Position numbers and translations under genes: made by a program
Part shown: piece after piece, positions 1-6,972 of the stretch
Numbering within the stretch: the stretch's first letter is position 1
Layout: each line of letters begins with the position of its first letter
The notes under the pieces: model-generated
Databases searched by the model: none
What the model was told of the DNA's origin: nothing
What the model saw: only the letters and a program-made list of their open reading frames with translations
NCBI GenBank assembly: GCA_027489835.1
Contig: JAIXZF010000177.1
Location: 1 to 8,007, forward strand
Direction of reading: 5' to 3'
Length of the DNA stretch: 8,007 nt
From: Hyphomicrobiales bacterium
GTDB taxonomy: Bacteria > Pseudomonadota > Alphaproteobacteria > Rhizobiales > Beijerinckiaceae

Positions 1-626
1 GCCACGATGGCGAGTTCGTAGGATTTGAAGAAGCCTGCCAGCGCCGAATAGCTCTCGCCCCGCTCGCGCCTGATCTCGATCGAGAAGGCCAGCGGCGGCG
101 CATCGTCGAAGGTGATGCTGACGATGACGTGCGCGATCAGCGGCCCCGTCCAGTAGGAGAAGAACAGGTCGACACCCGAGGCCTTGGCGAGGTCGTAGCT
201 GCGCGTTTCCCAGCGCTCCTCGGCCGCCTCCTCGCCCGAGCCGTCGCCGGCTCCGCCGGCCGCCTTGCGCCAGGCGAAGTTGCGCACGTCGCTCACCGTG
301 AGCCTGTCGCCCTCGATGATGGCGCGCGGGGTGCGGGCGAGCGGGGCGGCCCAGTCGCGCAAACCGCTTGGCGCGATGCCAGACCACCAGATGGCGATCG
401 CGCCGAAGGAGGCGGCGGCCACCAGCAGCGCGGGCCAACCGGCCTGCAGCGGCGGCGAAAGCCGCCAGAGCCAGATGACGGCTCCCAGCATCACGGCAAG
501 GTGGAGCGCGGCGAGCGCGCCGCCGGCCGGCGCGCGGTGCCACAGGGCCAGCGCGCCCCACAGCGCGGCCGCGACGATGACGAGGCTCGCGATCGCCATC
601 AAGGCCGCTGTGGCGCGGCGGCCCAT
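1..626 (-). CDS. DUF4105 (Lnb N-terminal-type) membrane protein, 3' end cut off by window edge
   Basis: I read this frame by hand on the minus strand; it stays open for 208 codons from the ATG at 626 to the window edge, so the C-terminus is missing. Residues about 7-29, 37-55 and 63-82 are hydrophobic and look like three membrane spans. From about residue 107 comes a soluble domain with the blocks VRNFAWR, ERWETRSYDL, GVDLFFSYW, IAHVIVS and FSIEIRRERGESYSALAGFF. These match the DUF4105 family, now also described as the N-terminal periplasmic domain of the lipoprotein N-acyltransferase Lnb; His166 in IAHVIVS is in a conserved block. A role in lipoprotein or envelope modification is only inference. 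It starts 16 bp after the pckA stop on the same strand, so co-transcription is likely. No clear Shine-Dalgarno precedes the ATG; a second in-frame ATG is at 599. Family assignment is fairly sure, function is not. Confidence 0.8.
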   Translation of the reverse strand, partial: MGRRATAALMAIASLVIVAAALWGALALWHRAPAGGALAALHLAVMLGAVIWLWRLSPPLQAGWPALLVAAASFGAIAIWWSGIAPSGLRDWAAPLARTPRAIIEGDRLTVSDVRNFAWRKAAGGAGDGSGEEAAEERWETRSYDLAKASGVDLFFSYWTGPLIAHVIVSITFDDAPPLAFSIEIRRERGESYSALAGFFKSYELAIV

Positions 627-642
627 CGGGCGGCGGGCCCGG

Positions 643-2268
<1,626 letters not shown>

Positions 2269-2274
2269 GGTGCG

Positions 2275-2282
2275 CTCCTCCT
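2275..2282 (-). promoter_or_regulatory. Shine-Dalgarno that decides the TTG start of pckA
   Basis: The minus strand reads AGGAGGAG, six bases before TTG at 2268-2266. This is the best ribosome-binding site in the window and fixes the unusual TTG start. Confidence 0.85.
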
Positions 2283-2348
2283 GTGCGGCGCGCCGGGCTG
2301 GGGCTGCCCGGTCTCGCGATGGCCGGCTTGCCGCCAGCTCTGAGGCTG

Positions 2349-2377
2349 CTCTTACGCCTCGTCGCCGCCGCGCTCAA
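2349..2377 (-). promoter_or_regulatory. Weak candidate promoter for pckA
   Basis: On the minus strand TTGAGC (2377-2372) and TAAGAG (2354-2349) are separated by 17 bases. They match four and three positions of the -35 and -10 consensus. A start of transcription near 2342 would give a leader of about 70 bases before the TTG. It is the best pair I could find in the 220-bp gap, but matches of this quality occur by chance. Confidence 0.25.
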
Positions 2378-2421
2378 GTGCGCTGCCCCCGCTTGGCGCA
2401 AACGCCCGCCCATTCGGGCAA

Positions 2422-2434
2422 GTTCCGCTTGAAC
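2422..2434. promoter_or_regulatory. Small palindrome upstream of pckA (possible operator)
   Basis: GTTC-CGCTT-GAAC is a perfect 4-bp inverted repeat with a 5-base centre, about 45 bases upstream of the candidate -35 of pckA. That is a plausible place for an activator site, but half-sites this short are expected by chance. No regulator can be assigned from sequence. Confidence 0.2.
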
Positions 2435-2461
2435 ACGGTGAATCGATAAGGTTTCGACGCG

Positions 2462-2478
2462 GGCCGGGCCCGCCGGCC
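2462..2478 (-). terminator. Possible GC hairpin after the hugZ-like gene
   Basis: GGCCGG-CGGGC-CCGGCC on the minus strand forms a 6-bp all-GC stem with a 5-base loop, 11 bp past the stop of the HugZ-family gene. No T-run follows, so it is not a classical intrinsic terminator. It may stabilise the 3' end or simply reflect the base composition. Confidence 0.3.
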
Positions 2479-2488
2479 TCCGCCGGGT

Positions 2489-3238
2489 TCAGGCCGCTCT
2501 TGCCGCCTTCGCGAGCTTCATCAGCTCTCCGCGCACCGCGTCGGGCGTCTCCGCCCGGGCCTCGAAGCCGAGCCGGACCAGCTCGCCTGCCGCGGCGATC
2601 TCGAAGCCCTCCGGATCGACGCTGACCATGCGCCAGCCGGCCTCCTCGCGCCGGCCGAGCTTCACGGCGAACAGCGCGAGCGTGTCGGCATGGTCCTCGT
2701 TCATGTGGGCGAGGATGCCGGGCTCCGCCTCGATCAGCGCCTCGGCGCCGCCGATGCTGGTCAGCAGGTCCGCGGGCGTCAGCTCATAGGCCTTGCCGAA
2801 GCCGCCATTGAGGCTCGCGCCCCTGGGCTCGACCCGCAGGAAGAGGAAATCGGGAAAATCGACATAGAGCGCGGCCTTGGGCTGGCGGGCGAGGAAGCGC
2901 GTCCGCGCCCGGCGGCCGGCCTCGCTGTCGCGCTCGAGCACCTTCGCCTCGCCGCTCAGGCTCAGGCGCGGATGGGCGAGCGGATCGCCCTTGCCGGTGC
3001 GCGCGAACAGCAGCGAGCAGCGCGGATCGGCCAGCAGATTCGTGGTGTGGCCCGACAGCCGCGACACCAGGATCAGCGGCGCGCCGTCCGAATCGGTGGC
3101 CACGCTGGTCAGCGTCGCAAGCGGAAAGCCATCGGCCGAGAGCGTGGCCAGCGCGGCGCTTGGCGTGGCGCGCACCAGCGCCCGGCCGAGCCCCCTCGCC
3201 TCCTCGTCGGTGGAGCGGATCACGTGGCTGTTGCTCAA
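2489..3238 (-). CDS. HugZ-family protein: PNPOx-like split-barrel plus DUF2470
   Basis: The 249-residue product has two parts. Residues about 15-150 resemble the pyridoxamine 5'-phosphate oxidase-like FMN-binding split barrel (blocks ATLSADGFPLATLTSVATD, LILVSRLSGHTTNL, RCSLLFAR, RLSLSGEAKV). Residues about 165-245 are a DUF2470 domain with HMNEDHADTLALF (178-190) and VSVDPEGFEI. This combination defines the HugZ/HutZ-like family, whose studied members bind heme and take part in heme-iron use; many relatives are uncharacterised, so heme is an inference here. No signal peptide or membrane span is seen, so it should be cytoplasmic. The start is TTG at 3238 with GAAGGG seven bases upstream; a GTG at codon 6 is the alternative, and an in-frame TGA lies just upstream, so no longer form is possible. 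It is divergent from chvI and parallel to pckA, with 220 bp between. Confidence 0.88.
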   Translation of the reverse strand: MSNSHVIRSTDEEARGLGRALVRATPSAALATLSADGFPLATLTSVATDSDGAPLILVSRLSGHTTNLLADPRCSLLFARTGKGDPLAHPRLSLSGEAKVLERDSEAGRRARTRFLARQPKAALYVDFPDFLFLRVEPRGASLNGGFGKAYELTPADLLTSIGGAEALIEAEPGILAHMNEDHADTLALFAVKLGRREEAGWRMVSVDPEGFEIAAAGELVRLGFEARAETPDAVRGELMKLAKAARAA

Positions 3239-3327
3239 CGGGTTTCCCTTCGGTCAGTTTTTTCGCGCCCGATGCCCGTTTCCGCGCGACCATAGCGCTT
3301 TGGCCGTGGGATCGCTAGATTAAGGCC

Positions 3328-3402
3328 ATGGTTTCGCCGCGCTCGGCGTCAAACCAATGCCGCGCCGCCACAATTGAAGCGGCTGAGACGGGACATGATT
3401 GA
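3328..3402 (+). other. Upstream ORF of 24 codons overlapping the chvI start (TGATG)
   Basis: ATG at 3328 opens a frame of 24 codons. Its TGA at 3400-3402 shares its A with the ATG of chvI at 3402. A weak TAAGG lies just two bases before the ATG. The encoded peptide has no recognised family. Translation is unproven; if it occurs, it could couple or tune chvI translation. An open run of this length is common in GC-rich DNA. Confidence 0.3.
3329..3356. repeat. Imperfect inverted repeat in the hugZ-like/chvI divergent region
   Basis: TGGTTT-CGCCG, loop CGCT, CGGCG, two-base bulge TC, then AAACCA. The two arms form 11 base pairs interrupted only by the bulge. It lies 46 bases before the chvI ATG, inside the small upstream ORF. 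It could be a DNA operator between the divergent genes or an RNA hairpin in the chvI leader. Confidence 0.45.
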
Positions 3403-4103
3403 TGCCAACCATCGCGCTGGTCGACGACGACCGCAACATCCTGACCTCCGTGTCGATCGCCCTCGAGGCGGAAGGCTTCAGGATCAACACCTACACCGAC
3501 GGCGCCTCGGCGCTGGAGGGGCTGAAGCAGAACCCGCCAGACCTTGCGATCTTCGACATCAAGATGCCGCGCATGGACGGCATGGAGCTTCTGCGCCGCC
3601 TGCGGCAGAAATCCGACATGCCGGTGATCTTCCTCACCTCCAAGGATGACGAGATCGACGAATTGTTCGGCCTCAAGATGGGCGCCGACGATTTCATCCG
3701 CAAACCCTTCTCGCAGCGGCTGCTCGTTGAGCGGGTCAAGGCCATCCTGCGCCGCGCCGGGGCCAAGGACCTGCCGGCCGCGCCGCGCGCCGAGGACGCC
3801 AAGGCGCTGGAGCGCGGCTCCCTGAAGATGGACCCGGAGCGCCACACCTGCACCTGGAAGGGCGAGGCCGTGGTGCTGACGGTGACCGAGTTCCTGATCC
3901 TGCAGTCGCTCGCCCAGCGCCCCGGCGTGGTGAAAAGCCGCAATGCCCTGATGGATGCGGCCTATGACGACGAGGTGTATGTGGACGACAGGACGATCGA
4001 CAGCCACATCAAGCGGCTCCGCAAGAAGTTCAAGATGGTCGACGACGACTTCGAGATGATCGAGACCCTCTACGGCGTCGGCTACCGGTTCAAGGAAGGC
4101 TGA
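3402..4103 (+). CDS. chvI: ChvI, OmpR-family response regulator
   Basis: This 233-residue regulator has an N-terminal receiver domain (about 3-115) and a C-terminal winged-helix DNA-binding domain (about 140-230). In the receiver: acidic pocket D8-D10, phospho-acceptor Asp52 (in IFDIKMPRMDG), Thr79 and Lys101 (FIRKPFS). The effector ends with VYVDDRTIDSHIKRLRKKF and YGVGYRF, the OmpR-type recognition region. It closely resembles ChvI of Sinorhizobium and Agrobacterium, which controls envelope, exopolysaccharide, motility and acid-response genes with ChvG (ExoS). I choose ATG 3402 because it gives the family's N-terminus (MPTIALVDDD); a TTG three bases earlier would only add one residue. The ribosome-binding site is weak (GGGA at 3390-3393). 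It is the first gene of chvI-chvG-hprK and its stop overlaps a small bridging ORF. Confidence 0.97.
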   Translation: MPTIALVDDDRNILTSVSIALEAEGFRINTYTDGASALEGLKQNPPDLAIFDIKMPRMDGMELLRRLRQKSDMPVIFLTSKDDEIDELFGLKMGADDFIRKPFSQRLLVERVKAILRRAGAKDLPAAPRAEDAKALERGSLKMDPERHTCTWKGEAVVLTVTEFLILQSLAQRPGVVKSRNALMDAAYDDEVYVDDRTIDSHIKRLRKKFKMVDDDFEMIETLYGVGYRFKEG

Positions 4104-4150
4104 TGCGGCAGGGCTGGCCGCGGCCGGCAACCGCGCGGGGGCAGGCGTGA
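4103..4150 (+). other. 15-codon ORF bridging chvI and chvG
   Basis: ATG at 4103 shares its A with the chvI stop (TGATG) and is preceded by AAGGAAGG at 4092-4099, a good ribosome-binding site. The frame reads 15 codons and ends with TGA at 4148-4150, which overlaps the GTG start of chvG at 4147 (GTGA). It spans the 43-bp gap exactly, so ribosomes leaving chvI could reinitiate and be delivered to chvG, whose own Shine-Dalgarno is poor. Expression is not shown by sequence alone. Confidence 0.4.
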
Positions 4151-5961
4151 CGGCGCTCAAGGATGGCAAGCGCAGGATGTCGAGCGGCGCGTCGCTCCTG
4201 TCGGGAGCGGGGAGCCTCGTCCGTGGCCTTGCGCGCCCATGGTCGCGCCTCGCGCATTTCTTCGGCGCGAGGCTCGCCTCCAGCCTCACCCGCCGCATCC
4301 TCGTGCTCAATCTCGCCGGGCTCGTGGTTCTGCTGGTCGGGCTGCTCTACCTCAACCAGTTCCGCGAGGGGCTGATCGACGCGCGCGTCCAGAGCCTGCA
4401 GACGCAGGGCGAGATCATCGCCAGCGCCATTGCGGCCTCCGCCACGGTCGAGACCGACACCATCGCGATCGACCCCGACAAGCTGCTGCAGCTGCAGGCG
4501 GGCGAGAGCTCGGGGCTCGGCGACGACGCCCAGTCCGCGCTGGAGTTCTCGATCAACCCTGAGCGCGTCGGCCCGCTCCTGCGCCGTCTGGTGACGCCGA
4601 CGCGCACCCGCGCCCGGGTCTATGACCGGGAGGGGCTGCTGGTCGTCGATTCCGGCGCGCTCTACACCCGCGGCGACATCCTCCGCCGCGAGCTGCCGCC
4701 CCTGGCGCGCGAGGAGCTGCCGGTGGTGGAGCGCACCTGGAACAGCCTGCGCCGCCGCCTCGGCCGGGCCGAGATCTCGCAATACGACGAGGGCGACTCC
4801 GCGGTCGGCCGCTCCATTCCCGAAGTGGCCCGCGCCCTCGCCGGCCAGCAGCGCAACGTGGTCCGCGTCAACGCGCTCGGCGACACCATCGTCTCGGTGG
4901 CGGTGCCGATCCAGCGGCTGAAATCGGTGCGCGGCGCGCTCCTGCTCTCCACCGAGGGCGGCGACATCGACGCGATCATCGCCTCCGAGCGCGTCGTCAT
5001 CCTGCAGGTCTTCGGCGTGGCCGCGCTGGTCATGACCGTCCTGTCCGTGCTGCTCGCCAACGGCATCGGCGAGCCGCTGCGCCGGCTGTCCGAAGCGGCG
5101 GTGAGGGTCCGCCGCCGGGTCAAGTCGCGCCAGGAGATTCCGGATTTCACCGACCGCCATGACGAGATCGGGCAGCTCTCGGGCGCGCTGCGCGACATGA
5201 CCAGCGCGCTCTATGCCCGCATCGACGCCATCGGCAGCTTCGCGGCCGACGTCGCCCATGAGCTCAAGAACCCGCTGACCTCGCTGCGCAGCGCGGTCGA
5301 AACCCTCCCCCTGGCCCGCACCCAGCCGGCCCGCGACAGGCTGCTGGCGGTGATCCACCACGACGTGCAGCGCCTCGACCGGCTCATCACCGACATTTCC
5401 GAGGCCTCACGGCTGGATGCGGAGCTGGCGCGGGGCGAGACGGCGCCGGTCGACCTCGCAAGGCTGCTCGAGACCGTCGTCGAGATGCAGAACGAGATCC
5501 GCAAGCCGGACCAGGCCCCGATCCGGCTCTCCATCGGCGCGTCCGGCCAGGGCCGGGACCGCTGGAGCGTGCTCGGCCATGACGGCCGGCTCGGACAGGT
5601 CATCGTCAACCTGCTCGACAATGCGCGCTCCTTTTCCCCGCCCGGCCGCGAGGTCCGCGTCTCGCTGACGCGCGGCGAGCGCCTGATCACCATCGCGGTC
5701 GAGGATGACGGGCCCGGCATCCCCGACCATGCGCTGGAGCGCGTCTTCGAGCGCTTCTACACCGATCGTCCCGAGCAGGGCTTCGGCCAGAACTCAGGCC
5801 TGGGGCTGTCGATCTCGCGGCAGATCGTCGAGGTCCATGGCGGCATGATCAGGGCCGAGAACCGGCTCGGACCGCCCGGTCCCGATGGCGAGCCGGAGCG
5901 GCTCGGCGCGCGCTTCGTCATCACCTTGCCCGCGCCGGGCCCGGCGCCCCGCCGTGGCTGA
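4147..5961 (+). CDS. chvG: ChvG (ExoS-like) membrane sensor histidine kinase
   Basis: The 604-residue inner-membrane kinase is the partner of ChvI. Order of parts: basic cytoplasmic N-terminus, membrane span about 51-70, periplasmic sensor region about 71-282, second span about 283-305, HAMP about 305-357, HisKA with phospho-acceptor His371 in HELKNPLTSLRS, then the ATPase domain with N box VNLLDNARSFSP (487-498), G1 DDGPGIP (520-526), F-box-like ERVFERFYTDR and G2 GLGLSIS (551-557). All catalytic boxes are present. In relatives the periplasmic protein ExoR represses this sensor and acid releases it; ExoR is not encoded here. The start is GTG at 4147, giving the long rhizobial-type N-terminus; ATG at 4177 is the alternative but has poor spacing. 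The C-terminus overlaps the hprK start by 8 bp, so chvI, chvG and hprK are very likely one operon. Confidence 0.97.
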   Translation: MTALKDGKRRMSSGASLLSGAGSLVRGLARPWSRLAHFFGARLASSLTRRILVLNLAGLVVLLVGLLYLNQFREGLIDARVQSLQTQGEIIASAIAASATVETDTIAIDPDKLLQLQAGESSGLGDDAQSALEFSINPERVGPLLRRLVTPTRTRARVYDREGLLVVDSGALYTRGDILRRELPPLAREELPVVERTWNSLRRRLGRAEISQYDEGDSAVGRSIPEVARALAGQQRNVVRVNALGDTIVSVAVPIQRLKSVRGALLLSTEGGDIDAIIASERVVILQVFGVAALVMTVLSVLLANGIGEPLRRLSEAAVRVRRRVKSRQEIPDFTDRHDEIGQLSGALRDMTSALYARIDAIGSFAADVAHELKNPLTSLRSAVETLPLARTQPARDRLLAVIHHDVQRLDRLITDISEASRLDAELARGETAPVDLARLLETVVEMQNEIRKPDQAPIRLSIGASGQGRDRWSVLGHDGRLGQVIVNLLDNARSFSPPGREVRVSLTRGERLITIAVEDDGPGIPDHALERVFERFYTDRPEQGFGQNSGLGLSISRQIVEVHGGMIRAENRLGPPGPDGEPERLGARFVITLPAPGPAPRRG

Positions 5962-6433
5962 GCCCGGATCCGCCGCGGCGCCCGCGCGCATCCATGCGAG
6001 CTGCGTGGTAGTGGGCGAGGGCGCCGTGCTGCTGCGCGGGGCGCCCGGTTCCGGCAAGACGGCGCTGGCGCTGGATCTGATCGAGGCCGCGCGGGCGCGC
6101 GGTCTCTTCGCCCGGCTGCTCTGCGACGACCGGGTCGGCCTCGCGGCGCGCCATGGCCGCCTGCTGGCTTTCGCGACGCCGGAGATCGCGGGCCTCGTCG
6201 AGCGCCGCGGGCTGGGGCTGGCCCCGCTCGCGCATGAGCCTTCGGCGCTGGTGCGCCTCGTCGTCGACCGCGGGCAGGACGCGCCCGCGCGCCTGCCGGA
6301 GCCTGCCGACCTCATCGCCGAAATCGCCGGCGTCTCCGTGCCGAGGCTGGCGCTGGGGCCCGGCGCCGGGCAGGCGGCCCATGTTCTGGCGGCCCTTGGG
6401 CTGTTCGGAGACGAGCCCTGGGCGTCGGCCTGA
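5954..6433 (+). CDS. hprK: HprK, short alphaproteobacterial HPr kinase/phosphorylase
   Basis: Kinase (and, in the family, phosphorylase) acting on a regulatory Ser of HPr, thereby gating PTS phosphoryl flow. The 159-residue protein is only the C-terminal catalytic domain; the N-terminal domain of the roughly 310-residue Firmicute enzyme is absent, which is normal for Alphaproteobacteria. Visible: IHASCVVV (His14), Walker A GAPGSGKT (29-36), LCDDRV (56-61) and ERRGLGLAP (83-91), the counterpart of the HprK signature. GTG at 5954 is chosen because the family N-terminus begins just before IHASCV and because it overlaps the chvG stop by 8 bp; no Shine-Dalgarno is visible, so translation probably depends on chvG. 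An in-frame ATG at 5885 lies deep inside chvG and would add 23 residues without family match. Its substrate HPr is encoded downstream at 6973-7281. Confidence 0.93.
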   Translation: MAEPGSAAAPARIHASCVVVGEGAVLLRGAPGSGKTALALDLIEAARARGLFARLLCDDRVGLAARHGRLLAFATPEIAGLVERRGLGLAPLAHEPSALVRLVVDRGQDAPARLPEPADLIAEIAGVSVPRLALGPGAGQAAHVLAALGLFGDEPWASA

Positions 6434-6435
6434 CG

Positions 6436-6449
6436 GGCTGTCCCCAGCC
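6436..6449 (+). terminator. Weak stem-loop after hprK
   Basis: GGCTG-TCCC-CAGCC gives a 5-bp stem with a 4-base loop, two bases after the hprK stop. There is no T-run. It could be a 3'-end structure or attenuator between the chvI operon and the EIIA gene, but support is thin. Confidence 0.22.
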
Positions 6450-6475
6450 GCCCGCCGCCGCTCCAAGAGTTGATC

Positions 6476-6506
6476 TTGCAACGCAGCGAAGCTTGGCCCA
6501 TATACA
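6476..6506 (+). promoter_or_regulatory. Candidate promoter for the EIIA-HPr genes
   Basis: TTGCAA at 6476-6481 is followed by the AT-rich CATATACA at 6499-6506, the only AT-rich stretch in the 115-bp gap. CATATA gives a 17-base spacer, TATACA a 19-base one. A start of transcription near 6511-6514 would make a leader of about 35 bases made almost wholly of the two stem-loops at 6518-6548. Confidence 0.4.
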
Positions 6507-6517
6507 CGCGGCTCGTT

Positions 6518-6548
6518 GGGCGCCGCCGGCGCCCGTTCAGGTTTGAAC
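6518..6548 (+). promoter_or_regulatory. Two back-to-back stem-loops ending at the EIIA start codon
   Basis: First hairpin: GGGCGCC-GCC-GGCGCCC (6518-6534), 7-bp all-GC stem. Second, with no base between: GTTCA-GGTT-TGAAC (6535-6548), 5-bp stem with 4-base loop. The ATG follows at 6549. The only ribosome-binding-like bases (CAGG, 6538-6541) are inside the second hairpin. The inverted repeats are directly visible; a role in hiding the ribosome-binding site is inference. Confidence 0.5.
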
Positions 6549-6950
6549 ATGATCGGCCTCGTCCTCGTGACGCATGGGCATCTGGCAACAGAGTTTCGTT
6601 CCGCGCTGGAACATGTTGTTGGCCCCCAGAAGCAGATTGAAACCATCGCGATCGCTCCCGATGACGACATCGAGGGCCGCCGCAGCGAAATCCTTGACGC
6701 GATCCACGCCGTGGACACGGGCCAGGGCGTCGTGGTGCTGACCGACATGTTCGGCGGCACGCCCTCCAACCTTGCCATTTCCGCCATGAACGGCGGCAAG
6801 GTCGAGGTCCTCGCCGGCATCAACCTGCCCATGCTGATCAAGCTGGCCTCGGTGCGCGAGGACAAGCCGATCGAGGACGCCGTCGGCTGCGCCCAGGAGG
6901 CCGGCCGCAAATACATCAACATCGCCAGCCGCCTTCTGGCCGGCCGCTGA
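6549..6950 (+). CDS. manX: PTS EIIA component, mannose family (ManX/EIIA-Man-like)
   Basis: The 133-residue cytoplasmic protein begins MIGLVLVTHGHLATEF; His9 matches the phosphorylated His of EIIA-Man (His10 in E. coli). LTDMFGGTPSNLA (about 64-76) and GINLPML are the other family blocks. It receives phosphate from HPr. No IIB, IIC or IID gene is nearby, so it is probably not a sugar transporter part but a regulatory end point, as known for the hpr-manX-hprK system of Sinorhizobium, which affects succinate-mediated repression. ATG 6549 is chosen because the family starts there; an ATG at 6516 would add 11 unrelated residues. HPr follows after 22 bp, so the two are probably one transcript. Gene name follows rhizobial use. 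Confidence 0.93.
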   Translation: MIGLVLVTHGHLATEFRSALEHVVGPQKQIETIAIAPDDDIEGRRSEILDAIHAVDTGQGVVVLTDMFGGTPSNLAISAMNGGKVEVLAGINLPMLIKLASVREDKPIEDAVGCAQEAGRKYINIASRLLAGR

Positions 6951-6972
6951 TCCTTCGCGCGGGACTTCGGGG

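Noticed and set aside
3301..3400. Sigma-70-type promoter for chvI
   Set aside because: I tried TTGGCC near 3301, TTGAAG at 3374 and TAGATT near 3316 as elements; none has a partner at acceptable spacing, so no promoter is annotated.
3315..4310. A 331-codon minus-strand frame opposite chvI
   Set aside because: ChvI on the plus strand is near-identical in pattern to the known rhizobial protein; the antisense frame has no recognisable domain and crosses the chvI-chvG junction.
4090..5361. A 423-codon minus-strand frame opposite chvG
   Set aside because: Shadow of the chvG coding frame: rich in Arg, Ala, Gly, Asp and Gln with no domain, while chvG has every kinase box in order.
5885..5953. ATG 5885 as an upstream start of hprK
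   Set aside because: It lies inside the chvG ATPase-domain end and adds 23 residues of Arg/Ser-rich sequence that the short HprK family lacks; GTG 5954 overlapping the chvG stop fits better.
6516..6548. ATG 6516 as the start of the EIIA gene
   Set aside because: It would turn the two hairpins into coding DNA and add 11 residues before MIGLVLVTHG, where the family normally begins.
5921..6922. A 333-codon minus-strand frame across hprK and the EIIA gene
   Set aside because: It runs antisense to two well-supported genes and the promoter region between them, with no motif of its own.
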